64,000 nucleotides of DNA from Clostridium sp. CM027 (GTDB taxonomy: Bacteria > Bacillota > Clostridia > Clostridiales > Clostridiaceae). The first letter of the stretch is position 1. Each line of letters opens with the position of its first letter. The translations under genes were made by a program, and so were the position numbers. This document shows positions 34,285-42,890 of this stretch, piece after piece. The notes beneath the pieces were generated by a model. It ran no database searches, had not been told where the DNA came from, and was given only the letters and a program-made list of their open reading frames with translations. The stretch covers positions 2,994,501 through 3,058,500 of the forward strand of contig NZ_CP077725.1 in assembly GCF_024730565.1 (NCBI RefSeq), given 5' to 3'.

Positions 34285-34415
34285 CGACATTTTAGAAGGG
34301 AAGTCTCCCACTTCTGTAAGTGGGAGTTACATGTCCTAACAAATAGAAAACTTCAGCGGGAGTATAAATCTCCTTCTGAAGTCGTTAATATGCAGCTCCG
34401 CAGGAGATGATTTAA
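34281..34415 (-). repeat. TTAA-bounded structured repeat, copy 4 (orientation B), inside the ars operon
   Basis: Full copy from TTAACGACATTTTAGAAGG to GCTCCGCAGGAGATGATTTAA with the CTCCCACTTCTGTAAGTGGG hairpin. It starts on the arsD stop codon and separates arsD from arsA by ~205 bases. Confidence 0.92.
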
Positions 34416-34489
34416 TAATGTAACCGAAGCGTATCAAATACAAGCCAAATTACAAAAGTACTTAATAATGAAGCTGGAGGTAAATAAAC

Positions 34490-36232
34490 ATGGAAATTTT
34501 TAATCCGCAAAATATTAAACTTACAAAATATTTATTTTACACAGGCAAAGGTGGTGTAGGTAAAACTTCAACCGCTTGCGCTACAGCAGTCATCCTTGCA
34601 GACAGTGGGAAAAAGGTGCTTCTTATAAGCACTGATCCTGCATCAAATTTGCAGGATGTTTTTAACACTGAGCTGACAAATAAAGGTATCCCAATTAAGG
34701 GAGTTCCAAATCTCGTTGTTGCTAATCTTGACCCAATTCAAGCGGCAGCCCAGCACAGAGAGAGCGTAATCGCACCTTACCGTGGTAAGTTGCCAGATGC
34801 AGTGCTTAAAAACATGGAAGAACAACTTTCTGGATCCTGCACTGTTGAAATCGCAGCGTTCAATGAATTTTCAAAATTCATAACCGATGAAAGATTGCAG
34901 GAGGAATATGACCATATTATATTTGATACTGCGCCTACTGGTCACACACTTAGAATGCTTCAATTACCATCGGCTTGGAGTAATTTTATTAGCGAAAACA
35001 CACATGGTGCATCCTGTTTAGGCCAGCTTTCTGGTCTAGAGAGTAAAAGAGAAATCTATAAAAAAGCAGTAGAAACATTATCCGATGGAGAATTAACAAC
35101 ACTTATGATTATCTCTAGGCCTGAAATGACACCACTTAAAGAGGCGGAAAGAGCATCAAAAGAACTTTCGCAGATTGGTATAAACAATCAAACAATGATA
35201 ATTAATGGTGTGATGAGCTCTTATGATGACAGCGTGTCCGAAAGTCTGTATCAAAAACAGCAAAAGTCACTTAAGGAAATGCCACAGGGACTTCAGGGAA
35301 TTACTACCTACATGGTACCCCTCAGAGCTTACAATATAACAGGTATGGAAAATGTCAGGGCACTTCTTACCAAAGATAATTATAGTGTCAGCAATGAAAA
35401 GATAAACGCTGAAACCATTCCTCAGTTAAAAGATGTTATTGAAGAACTGTATAAAAGCAACAAAAAGGTAATCTTCACTATGGGCAAGGGTGGCGTAGGT
35501 AAAACTACAATTGCGGCGGCCATTGCTTTGGGATTATCAGCAAAGGGTAAAAAAGTACACCTTACCACAACTGACCCTGCAGCCCATCTCAAATTTGTTA
35601 TTAATGAGAGTAGTAATATTACGATGAGCCACATTGATGAGCAGGCTGAACTTGAAAAATATAAGGATGAAGTGCTGTCTAAGGCAAGAGAAACTATGGC
35701 AGATGATGATATTGCTTATGTTGAGGAGGACCTCCGATCTCCATGTACACAGGAGATTGCAGTATTTAGAGCATTTGCAGAAATAGTAGAAAAAGCGGTC
35801 GATCAGATCGTTGTCATCGATACCGCTCCAACAGGGCATACTTTACTGCTACTTGAGTCAACTCAAAGCTATAACCAAGAAATCAAACGCTCACAAGGCG
35901 ATATTCCACAATCTGTGAAAAAACTGTTGCCAAGGCTCCGAAATGCTGATGAAACTGAAGTCATCATTGTAACTCTTGCTGAAGCTACACCTGTATATGA
36001 AGCAATTCGTCTTGAAGAAGATTTAAAACGTGCAAAAATTGCGACAAAATGGTGGGTTATAAACTCATCACTACATGCGACAGGTACAACCAATAAATTG
36101 TTAGCCGCAAAGGCAAGCAATGAAATTGAATGGATTAACAAGGTTGATGCGCATGCAAACGGTAAATTTGCGCTCATCGCGTGGAGTCCTGATGAAATTA
36201 AAGGTGACAAGTTAAATGAGTTATTACTATAA
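34490..36232 (+). CDS. arsA: Arsenite-transporting ATPase ArsA
   Basis: A 580-residue protein of two homologous halves. P-loop 1 is GKGGVGKTS (residues 19-27) and P-loop 2 is GKGGVGKTT (about 331). Both halves carry the DTAPTGHTL signature. The three metalloid-binding cysteines can be placed in SGSCTVEIAAF, GASCLGQLSG and SPCTQEIAVF. It energises As(III) extrusion through ACR3 or ArsB. It is the last gene of the ars operon, but a repeat insertion lies between it and arsD, so its expression may differ. Ribosome binding site GGAGG before the ATG. Confidence 0.95.
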   Translation: MEIFNPQNIKLTKYLFYTGKGGVGKTSTACATAVILADSGKKVLLISTDPASNLQDVFNTELTNKGIPIKGVPNLVVANLDPIQAAAQHRESVIAPYRGKLPDAVLKNMEEQLSGSCTVEIAAFNEFSKFITDERLQEEYDHIIFDTAPTGHTLRMLQLPSAWSNFISENTHGASCLGQLSGLESKREIYKKAVETLSDGELTTLMIISRPEMTPLKEAERASKELSQIGINNQTMIINGVMSSYDDSVSESLYQKQQKSLKEMPQGLQGITTYMVPLRAYNITGMENVRALLTKDNYSVSNEKINAETIPQLKDVIEELYKSNKKVIFTMGKGGVGKTTIAAAIALGLSAKGKKVHLTTTDPAAHLKFVINESSNITMSHIDEQAELEKYKDEVLSKARETMADDDIAYVEEDLRSPCTQEIAVFRAFAEIVEKAVDQIVVIDTAPTGHTLLLLESTQSYNQEIKRSQGDIPQSVKKLLPRLRNADETEVIIVTLAEATPVYEAIRLEEDLKRAKIATKWWVINSSLHATGTTNKLLAAKASNEIEWINKVDAHANGKFALIAWSPDEIKGDKLNELLL

Positions 36233-36288
36233 ATTCTAGATAGCAGGAACTTCGGTGGGATTGGTATTCATTTTCATTTGTCTAACTA

Positions 36289-36316
36289 TTGATTTAATTT
36301 ATTTGTGGAGTATAAT
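36289..36316 (+). promoter_or_regulatory. Promoter of the fluoride-riboswitch transcript
   Basis: TTGATT (36289-36294), a 16-base spacer, then TATAAT (36311-36316), about 10 bases before the aptamer. Confidence 0.65.
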
Positions 36317-36324
36317 ATATTTAT

Positions 36325-36416
36325 AAGATAGGTGATGGAGTTCACCTTAACCATTGCAATTTTGCAATTAATGACTCCTACTTAGTGGTTTATGCTAAGT
36401 AGGAGTCTTTTGTTTT
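36325..36416 (+). promoter_or_regulatory. Fluoride riboswitch (crcB motif) with terminator
   Basis: The aptamer contains GATAGGTGATGGAGTTCACC, then TTAACC and the downstream ATGACTCCTAC, matching the crcB motif (GGxGATGGxxTTCxCC ... TGATGxCTCCTAC). A perfect terminator GACTCCTACTTAG / CTAAGTAGGAGTC with TTTTGTTTT follows and competes with the aptamer 3' strand. Fluoride binding should permit read-through into the antiporter gene. Confidence 0.92.
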
Positions 36417-36451
36417 GTAAAAAACATCAAAGAAAAGGGAGGGATTGTAAT

Positions 36452-37633
36452 ATGGCAATGAGTTTAGCGATTATAATTATTCTAGGACTAATGGCCAATA
36501 AATTATTTGAAAAATTAAAACTTCCAGGACTGCTTGGAATGCTAATTTTGGGGGTGTTACTAGGACCTTATGGTACAAATATAATAAGTTCGGATATACT
36601 TAGAATTTCACCAGATTTAAGAAAAATTGCACTTATTATTATCCTGCTAAGAGCGGGCCTTGGGATTAGAAAGGATACTTTAAACAAAGTCGGGGTTCCT
36701 GCCTTAAAAATGAGTTGCATACCTGGTATTTTTGAAGGGCTTAGTATTATGTTTATAGCAAGCTATGTACTTGGAATAACAAAAGTTGAGGCTGGAATGC
36801 TTGGATTTATAATAGCTGCAGTTTCACCAGCAGTAGTTGTTCCACCTATGCTTAATTTTATATCTAGAGGGAAAGGAGAAAAAAAAGGCATACCAACCAT
36901 AATACTCGCAGGAGCTTCTATTGATGATGTTTTTGCGATAACTATATTTTCAACTTTCTTAGGTTCATATGGCGGTAAAAATGTAAATATACCAATGAAA
37001 ATATTGGATATTCCCATATCTATTTTTATTGGAATAGCAATTGGTGTCATTGTAGGAGCTTTATTAGTAGTGACATTTAAAAAATATCACATGAGAGATA
37101 CTAAAAAAACTTTAATAATAATTGCTGCAGCAATTATGCTAACAGGAATTGAAGATGTTTTTAAAAATATAGTACCCATTGCAAGTCTTTTAGGCGTAAT
37201 GACTATTGGTTTTATCCTTTTAGAAAAATACGCTAAAGTAGCTAATAGAATGTCATTAAAACTTAATAAGGTCTGGGTAATTGCAGAAATTTTACTTTTC
37301 GTATTAGTTGGAGCGGAGGTCAATATATATGTTGCCTCATCATCAGGTGTATTAGGTTTAATTATTATTGCAGGTGGACTAGTAGCAAGAAGTATAGGGG
37401 TATTAGTATCATTAATGGGTACTGATTTAAATGCAAAAGAGAGACTGTTTTGTGTGATCTCATATATTCCTAAAGCGACTGTGCAGGCGGCCATGGGCGC
37501 AGTACCATTAGCTGCTGGAGTTAAATCCGGAGAACTTATATTGGCAATTGCTGTATTGTCCATATTTGTAACCGCACCACTTGGAGCTATAGGTATTAAA
37601 GTAGCAGGGGAAAAGTTATTGCCAGACGACTAG
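36452..37633 (+). CDS. Cation:proton antiporter (CPA family), fluoride-riboswitch controlled
   Basis: A ~393-residue membrane protein with about eleven to twelve helices. N-terminal LPGLLGMLILGVLLGP and the central ILAGASIDDVFAITIF are typical of Na+/H+ exchangers of the CPA1/CPA2 type. In fluoride-riboswitch regulons such antiporters are one of the recurrent genes besides crcB and eriC-F; their exact role in fluoride resistance is unsettled. The frame is open from 36392, but AAAGGGAGGG at 36434-36443 points to the ATG at 36452. Confidence 0.85.
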   Translation: MAMSLAIIIILGLMANKLFEKLKLPGLLGMLILGVLLGPYGTNIISSDILRISPDLRKIALIIILLRAGLGIRKDTLNKVGVPALKMSCIPGIFEGLSIMFIASYVLGITKVEAGMLGFIIAAVSPAVVVPPMLNFISRGKGEKKGIPTIILAGASIDDVFAITIFSTFLGSYGGKNVNIPMKILDIPISIFIGIAIGVIVGALLVVTFKKYHMRDTKKTLIIIAAAIMLTGIEDVFKNIVPIASLLGVMTIGFILLEKYAKVANRMSLKLNKVWVIAEILLFVLVGAEVNIYVASSSGVLGLIIIAGGLVARSIGVLVSLMGTDLNAKERLFCVISYIPKATVQAAMGAVPLAAGVKSGELILAIAVLSIFVTAPLGAIGIKVAGEKLLPDD

Positions 37634-37658
37634 ATTTCATATTTATATTACTACTGTG

Positions 37659-37811
37659 TTAAATCATCTCCTGCGGAGCTGAACAGCTTCAAAGAAGATG
37701 GATTGACTACTCCAGAAGGAGATTTATAATCCCACTGAAGTTTTCTATTTGTTAGAGTAGGTAACCCACACTTATAGACGTGGAAAACTTTCCTTCTGAA
37801 ATGTCCTTAAA
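37659..37811 (+). repeat. TTAA-bounded structured repeat, copy 5 (orientation A)
   Basis: Full copy from TTAAATCATCTCCTGCGG to GAAATGTCCTTAAAA. The remaining 240 bases up to the next gene are AT-rich and show nothing I recognise. Confidence 0.9.
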
Positions 37812-38054
37812 AGACGTCCTATTTATAGATTTTAGAATAAAAATTAAATAATAATTGTTTTATTTTTAAAAATATGGTTAATAATTATAAATGGGTACCA
37901 TAACTATTAACTTTATAAAAAAATATTATAATAAATACAATATAATATATCAATGAAAGTTGATTATATATGAACAATTATATATAATAGAGTGTAGGAT
38001 AAAAATCATAATATATATAATAATATTATTAGTATTATACGAGGAGGAATGTAA

Positions 38055-38297
38055 ATGAATATAGACGTAAACACGCCAACAGATGACCTGTTAAAAACAT
38101 GGGCTATGTATTCACAAAAGCTTATCTACACTATGCTTGAAAAAGAAGAACTTGATGAATTTAAAAAAATAAAATTAGTCCTAGTAACAAAAGGAATTAT
38201 TAATTTAGAAATACATAATGTTTATGACAAAGAATATATTTTGCACTACACTAAGCAAGGCGGTATATTTAAAAAGCAAATAATGTTAGATAAATAA
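38055..38297 (+). CDS. Small hypothetical protein
   Basis: An 80-residue soluble protein with a helical N-terminal half and a beta-hairpin-like C-terminal half (KLVLVTKGIINLEIHNVYDKEYILHY). No motif or homologous family is recognised. A clear GAGGAGGAA ribosome binding site and a terminator downstream support a real, monocistronic gene. It sits between the antiporter and arsC. Confidence 0.65.
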   Translation: MNIDVNTPTDDLLKTWAMYSQKLIYTMLEKEELDEFKKIKLVLVTKGIINLEIHNVYDKEYILHYTKQGGIFKKQIMLDK

Positions 38298-38321
38298 CTA
38301 ACTTAGAATAAAATTTTTTAA

Positions 38322-38356
38322 GAAAATGACTAGTGATTATACTAGTTATTTTCTTA
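38322..38356 (+). terminator. Terminator after the 80-residue protein gene
   Basis: AAAATGACTAGT pairs with ACTAGTTATTTT around a short loop, followed by CTTATATTT. Confidence 0.7.
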
Positions 38357-38393
38357 TATTTATATATAGAAATTTTAGAAGGAGAATGATGTT

Positions 38394-38825
38394 ATGAAAC
38401 TAAAAGTAGCATTTATATGTGTTCATAATTCTTGTAGATCACAAATGGCAGAAGCGCTCGGAAAGATATTTGGGTCATCTGTGTTTGAAGCTTATTCAGC
38501 AGGTACTGAAACTAAGCCCCAAATTAACCAAGATGCGGTAAGAATAATAAAGAATTTATACAATGTAGACATGAATGAAACTCATGCATCAAAATTAATA
38601 GATGATATACCAGAAGCTGATATTGTAATAAAAATGGGATGTAATGTATCATGTCCAATTATGGCACACAAGTATGAAGAAGATTGGGGTCTAGAAGATC
38701 CCACTGGGAAAGCTGATGAAGAATTTATAATAGTGGCGAAAATAATCGAAGAAAAGGTTAAAAGCCTAAAGAAAAGAATAGAAAATAACGAAATTGATCT
38801 AACAGCATTAAAGATGATAATTTAA
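38394..38825 (+). CDS. arsC: Arsenate reductase, LMW-phosphatase (thioredoxin-coupled) type
   Basis: A 143-residue protein with the CX5R phosphatase loop CVHNSCR (Cys9-Arg15) followed by SQMAEA as in Bacillus ArsC, and an Asp in EDPTGK as general acid. Two redox cysteines are at 83 and 87 (MGCNVSCP); the spacing is four residues, shorter than in B. subtilis ArsC (82/89). It reduces arsenate to arsenite for export, with thioredoxin recycling. It is separated from the ars operon by the fluoride-riboswitch antiporter and the small hypothetical gene, with its own GAAGGAG site. Confidence 0.85.
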   Translation: MKLKVAFICVHNSCRSQMAEALGKIFGSSVFEAYSAGTETKPQINQDAVRIIKNLYNVDMNETHASKLIDDIPEADIVIKMGCNVSCPIMAHKYEEDWGLEDPTGKADEEFIIVAKIIEEKVKSLKKRIENNEIDLTALKMII

Positions 38826-38826
38826 T

Positions 38827-38878
38827 AGCACCGTAGATGATGATTTAAGGTTGAGAAATTACTTCTCAACCTTTTTTA
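38827..38878 (+). terminator. arsC terminator preceded by a solo repeat end
   Basis: Bases 38827-38846 (AGCACCGTAGATGATGATTT) match the terminal arm of the repeat family. They are followed by a perfect hairpin AAGGTTGAGAA (38847-38857) / TTCTCAACCTT (38863-38873) and a T-run. Confidence 0.85.
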
Positions 38879-38985
38879 TATAATAATTGGATATAATCAA
38901 TTGTTATATGGTATAATTATATTTAACTAGAGTAAAGGTAACATTGGTTAATGTATTTATTAGGAAATTACAAACATTTTATTAT

Positions 38986-39137
38986 TTTAACGACATTTCA
39001 AAAGGGAGGCTCCCACTTCTATAAGTGGAAGTTACGTACCCTAACAAATAGAAAACTTCAGTAGGAGTATAAATATCCTTCCGGAGTCGACGATTCATCT
39101 TCTTCAAAGATGTTTAGCTTCGCAGGAGATGATTTAA
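38986..39137 (-). repeat. TTAA-bounded structured repeat, copy 6 (orientation B)
   Basis: Full copy from TTTAACGACATTTCAAAAGG to TTCGCAGGAGATGATTTAA. The next 295 bases (39138-39432) upstream of the RNase J gene contain no recognisable gene or element. Confidence 0.92.
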
Positions 39138-39432
39138 CGTTTAGTATGATAAGAAAAGTGTTATAAAATATATAGTTAAATAAAGAGAGTGGTGTTTATA
39201 TAATAAGCGGCGCTTTGAAATATAATTTTATTAAAAATATAAAAGAAAAGGTAGGTGAAAAACCTGATTTATGGCTAGGTAATAGGAAGAGAATACTTGG
39301 AATAGTAAGTTAATATTAGTATAGTGGTACTGACCTAAGTAGTTGAGTCCTGTGATACTGTCATTATGTTTAGTCGACAAAACGAAAATATTGGATGGAT
39401 AGATTGCCAAATATTTAGGAATCAGGGAAGTA

Positions 39433-41115
39433 TTGAATAATAATTATAAAAGTAAAGGTAAAAATAAAATTAGAGTTATTCCAATAGGTGGACTTGGAGA
39501 AATTGGAAAAAATATTACTGCGATAGAATACAAAGAAGAAACTATCATAATAGATTGTGGAATAGCATTCCCAGACGTGGATATGTATGGAGTGGATTTA
39601 GTAATTCCTGATATAACATATCTTTTAGAGAATAAAGATAAGATAAAAGGGATTTTTCTAACCCATGGCCATGAAGATCATATAGGCGCATTACCATATG
39701 TTTTAAAACAAATGAATGTTCCAGTGTATGGAACACGTCTAACGCTCGGACTTGTAGAAAATAAGTTGCAAGAACATGGAATATTGGCAGATTGCACCCT
39801 AAATGTAGTAAAATCGGGAGATATTATAAAGCTAGATAAAATCAGTGTAGAATTTATAAGGGTTAGTCATAGCATAGCAGATGCCTGCTCCATTTGTATA
39901 CACACGCCTATTGGTAGAATTATACACACAGGTGACTTTAAGATAGACTATACTCCAATTGATGGAGAAGTTATCGATTTAGAGCGATTTGCAAAATTAG
40001 GTGGGCAAGGAGTACTACTACTAATGGCTGATAGTACTAATGTAGAACGCCCTGGATTTACTATATCTGAAAAAGTAATTGGAGAAACTCTAAATAAAAT
40101 ATTTTATAAGGCAGAAGGCAGAGTAATAGTAGCTTCATTTGCATCAAATATTCATAGAATACAACAAATTGCTAATGCTGCAGTTTCGAATGGAAGAAAA
40201 ATAGCATTTAGTGGAAGAAGTATGGAGAGAATTTCTGAAGTAGCTATGAATCTCGGATATTTACATATACCGCCGGAAGCTATAATTACTGTATCAGATC
40301 TTCATAATTACCCTGATGATAAGGTAACAATAGTAACTACTGGTAGTCAAGGTGAACCGCTAGCTGCATTAACAAGAATGGCATCATCAACTCATAGAAG
40401 TATCCAAATACAAAAAGGTGATTTGATTATTTTATCTGCATCTCCTATTCCAGGGAATGAAAAGTTCATATACAATGTTATAAATGAACTATTCAAAAAG
40501 GGAGCTAATGTAATATATAATACTACAGAGGAAATTCATGTTTCCGGGCATGCGTGTCAAGAGGAATTAAAATTAATCCATACGCTAGTTCGTCCTAAAT
40601 ATTTTATGCCAGTTCATGGTGAATATAGACATCTTAAACAACATGCGTTGCTTGCAGAGAAATTAGGAATGGATTCTGAAAAGATTTTTATTGCAGAAAC
40701 AGGACAAATATTAGAAGTATCCCCAAGCGAATGTAGAATAGCAGGAAGAGTTCAAACGGGAGCCGTAATGGTAGATGGACTTGGAGTAGGGGACGTTGGG
40801 AATATTGTTCTTCGAGATAGAAAGCATTTAGCAGAAGAAGGTATACTTACCGTGGTAGTTACTATAGAAAGAGAAACTTATAGTATAGTAGCAGGACCAG
40901 ATATAATAACTAGAGGGTTTGTATATATGAAAGAATCCAATGAACTTATTAATGAGGCCAGAGACATTGTGAGAAAAGAATTAGAACAGTGCTTAAATAA
41001 TAAGATTAAAGAGTGGGTAGTAATAAAAGCTAGTATCAGAAACGCTTTAGGCCAGTTCTTATATATAAAAACTAAGAGAAGACCTATAATTATACCAATA
41101 ATAATGGAAATTTAA
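39433..41115 (+). CDS. rnj: Ribonuclease J
   Basis: A 560-residue metallo-beta-lactamase/beta-CASP nuclease. Motif 2 is THGHEDHIGALPYVL, then HTGDFKID, ADSTNVERPG and the beta-CASP PVHGEYRHL motif. The C-terminal ~100 residues are the RNase J domain. It provides 5'-3' exonuclease and endonuclease activity in mRNA decay and rRNA maturation in Firmicutes. The start is TTG at 39433 with a closely spaced AGGGAAG; no ATG fits. It stands alone with a repeat copy on each side. Confidence 0.94.
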   Translation: MNNNYKSKGKNKIRVIPIGGLGEIGKNITAIEYKEETIIIDCGIAFPDVDMYGVDLVIPDITYLLENKDKIKGIFLTHGHEDHIGALPYVLKQMNVPVYGTRLTLGLVENKLQEHGILADCTLNVVKSGDIIKLDKISVEFIRVSHSIADACSICIHTPIGRIIHTGDFKIDYTPIDGEVIDLERFAKLGGQGVLLLMADSTNVERPGFTISEKVIGETLNKIFYKAEGRVIVASFASNIHRIQQIANAAVSNGRKIAFSGRSMERISEVAMNLGYLHIPPEAIITVSDLHNYPDDKVTIVTTGSQGEPLAALTRMASSTHRSIQIQKGDLIILSASPIPGNEKFIYNVINELFKKGANVIYNTTEEIHVSGHACQEELKLIHTLVRPKYFMPVHGEYRHLKQHALLAEKLGMDSEKIFIAETGQILEVSPSECRIAGRVQTGAVMVDGLGVGDVGNIVLRDRKHLAEEGILTVVVTIERETYSIVAGPDIITRGFVYMKESNELINEARDIVRKELEQCLNNKIKEWVVIKASIRNALGQFLYIKTKRRPIIIPIIMEI

Positions 41116-41141
41116 GAAAACTAAATTTTTATGTTCTTTAT

Positions 41142-41258
41142 TTTTAACGATATTTCACAAGGAAGTCGCCCACTTTTATAAGTGGGCGTATAAATCTCCT
41201 TTTGAAGTCGTTAATTCAGCTCCGTTGCAGCTGTTCAGCTTCGCAGGAGATGATTTAA
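41142..41258 (-). repeat. TTAA-bounded structured repeat, copy 7 (orientation B, internally shortened)
   Basis: Termini and hairpin GCCCACTTTTATAAGTGGGC are present, but the CTAACAAATAGAAAACTTCAG segment is missing, giving ~117 bases. A terminator hairpin (41264-41304) follows directly. Confidence 0.88.
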
Positions 41259-41263
41259 ATAAG

Positions 41264-41304
41264 TAAAAAAGTATGTATTATAATAATACATACTTTTTTT
41301 TATA
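41264..41304 (+). terminator. Terminator after RNase J and repeat copy 7
   Basis: The perfect arms AAAAAGTATGTATTA and TAATACATACTTTTT with a TAA loop are followed by more Ts. Confidence 0.9.
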
Positions 41305-41331
41305 TACTTTTTGTTAAAGTCGAATAAAATG

Positions 41332-41360
41332 TTGACAGATTGCAAATACTTGGATATAGT
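41332..41360 (+). promoter_or_regulatory. Promoter of the metal-binding lipoprotein gene
   Basis: TTGACA (41332-41337), a 17-base spacer, then TATAGT (41355-41360). Confidence 0.75.
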
Positions 41361-41371
41361 ATAAAGGTAAA

Positions 41372-41386
41372 TGCAAATCATTTGCA
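41372..41386 (+). promoter_or_regulatory. 7-1-7 palindrome, candidate Zur (Fur-family) operator
   Basis: TGCAAAT-C-ATTTGCA is a perfect 7-1-7 inverted repeat just after the predicted transcription start of a ZnuA-type gene. Fur, PerR and Zur boxes share this 7-1-7 geometry with differing letters. Zinc control by Zur is inferred from the gene it precedes. A half-site TTGCAAAT also occurs at 41339-41346. Confidence 0.6.
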
Positions 41387-41442
41387 ACAAGCAACAATAA
41401 TATAACAGCACTACAGGTGAAGGTTTAAGGAGTGAAAAAATA

Positions 41443-42345
41443 TTGAGAAAAATTATTAATGCCATACTTTTAACATGTATGATAGGTACATTAGTTGGGT
41501 GTTCAAATGCTACAAGCAGTAAGCAAAGTGACCAGTCAAAACTACAAGTGGTAGTGTCTTTTAATCCATTAAAGGGATTTGTGCAGGCTATTGGAAAAGA
41601 TAAAGTAGAAGTGAGAACAATAGTACCGGAAGGTTCTGAACCACATGAATTTGAACCGAAAATAAAGGATATGGAAAACATAAGTAAAGCTAGTTTGTTC
41701 GTCTATACGGGATTTGGAATGGAATCCTGGGTAGATAAAACTTTAACGGCTATAGATAATAAAAATTTAGTTGTAGTTGATTCATCTATTGGGGTAAATC
41801 CAATAAAAAACGAGGGCGAAAAAATTAAGGAGTATGGTCAATATGATCCACATATATGGCTGAGTCTAAGAGAAGCGAAAATTCAAACTAAAAACATAAA
41901 AGAAGCATTAGTTAAGGCTGATCCAAAAAATAAAGATTTTTATGAGAAAAATTTCCAAGAATTCTCAGGTGAACTTGATAAGCTTTATAACGAATATAAA
42001 GTAAAATTTGATGCGGTAACAAATAAGAATTTTGTTACAAGTCATGCTGCTTTTGGGTATTTGTGCAGAGATTTTGGTTTAAAGCAAAATAGTGTAGAAG
42101 GTGTATTTGCAGGAGGTGAGCCTACCCCTCAAAAATTAAAGGAGATAATAGATTTTTCCAAGAAAAATAAAATAAAAGTTATTTTTATGGAAGAACTTGC
42201 AAGTGCAAGAGTATCTGAAGCCATTGCAAAAGATTCAGGTGCTAAGGTGCAAAAAATATACACAATAGAAAGTAATGAAGGAAATAAAACATATATAGAG
42301 AGTATGAAAGAAAATCTATCCAATATATATAATAGCTTAAAATAA
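41443..42345 (+). CDS. Zinc/manganese-type ABC substrate-binding lipoprotein (ZnuA/TroA family)
   Basis: A 300-residue lipoprotein. The signal peptide ends in LVGC (Cys20). Metal-ligand histidines are visible in SEPHEFEP, YDPHIWLS and TSHAAFGYL, and a carboxylate probably comes from the MEELASARVSE region. The His-rich loop typical of many ZnuA proteins is absent. It binds Zn2+ or Mn2+ outside the cell. No ABC ATPase or permease gene is adjacent, so it must work with a transporter encoded elsewhere. The start is TTG with AAGGAG; a Zur-like palindrome lies upstream and a terminator downstream. Confidence 0.88.
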   Translation: MRKIINAILLTCMIGTLVGCSNATSSKQSDQSKLQVVVSFNPLKGFVQAIGKDKVEVRTIVPEGSEPHEFEPKIKDMENISKASLFVYTGFGMESWVDKTLTAIDNKNLVVVDSSIGVNPIKNEGEKIKEYGQYDPHIWLSLREAKIQTKNIKEALVKADPKNKDFYEKNFQEFSGELDKLYNEYKVKFDAVTNKNFVTSHAAFGYLCRDFGLKQNSVEGVFAGGEPTPQKLKEIIDFSKKNKIKVIFMEELASARVSEAIAKDSGAKVQKIYTIESNEGNKTYIESMKENLSNIYNSLK

Positions 42346-42346
42346 T

Positions 42347-42392
42347 AATTAACCCCATCTTAGATTAATTAAGGTGGGGTTAATTAATTTTA
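42347..42392 (+). terminator. Terminator after the binding lipoprotein gene
   Basis: The perfect arms AATTAACCCCATCTTA (42347-42362) and TAAGGTGGGGTTAATT (42370-42385) are followed by AATTTTAATTT. Confidence 0.9.
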
Positions 42393-42488
42393 ATTTCTTA
42401 ATGTTATCAGCAGATAACCTTATATACTATTTGATGTCTATAGTCTATTGTTTGTTCCTATTGTATAATTAAACTAACAAGAATTTAA

Positions 42489-42773
42489 TATATAATTACA
42501 AAATTCACTGTTTGAAAAGTAGCACCTTTTATTGTAGAAGTTATGAACAAAAGCTCTTGTAAAAGGTCAGGCATAGAAAAGCTTGCAGGGGAATTAGAAA
42601 TAAAGCCACATGAAATTATATGCATAGGGGCTTTAGGGAATGATAAACAAATGATTGGGTATGTAGGACTTGGAGTGGTAATGGGGAATGCCTTTGTGGA
42701 AATTAAAAAAAACGCTGATTATGTGATAATTGATCAGTTCTATCTTGGGATAGACAAGTTCTATCAAAAATAA
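42489..42773 (+). pseudogene. Decayed Cof-type HAD phosphatase, C-terminal remnant
   Basis: The frame matches only the last third of Cof/HAD-IIB hydrolases: APFIVEVMNK, RSGIEKLAGELEIKP, then IGALGNDKQMIGYVGLGVVMGNA and a C-terminal ADYV. The recognisable homology continues upstream of the ATG at 42543 through a TGA (42513-42515) and dies out at another stop. The N-terminal DxDGT nucleophile half is absent. The conserved GDxxND is GALGND, losing its first Asp. It is a pseudogene. A 15-codon ORF with a ribosome binding site (42821-42868) lies downstream, of unclear meaning. Confidence 0.8.
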
Positions 42774-42890
42774 TATGAGCTACATTATGTATACATTATA
42801 TATAGTAAGGTGGAGATACTATGTTTGCAGAGGAAATTGTAGAAAAGACAAACGTAGAGCTTACATAAAATGAAAGCGGGGTATAAATCT

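Noticed and set aside
39215-39313. 32-codon frame with TTG start upstream of the RNase J gene (ends NRKRILGIVS)
   Set aside because: No ribosome binding site or homology; probably chance, though it could be a relic of a lost gene.
42821-42868. 15-codon ORF (MFAEEIVEKTNVELT) with a good ribosome binding site
   Set aside because: Too short to judge; no evidence of conservation. It may be the start of a lost gene after the HAD pseudogene.
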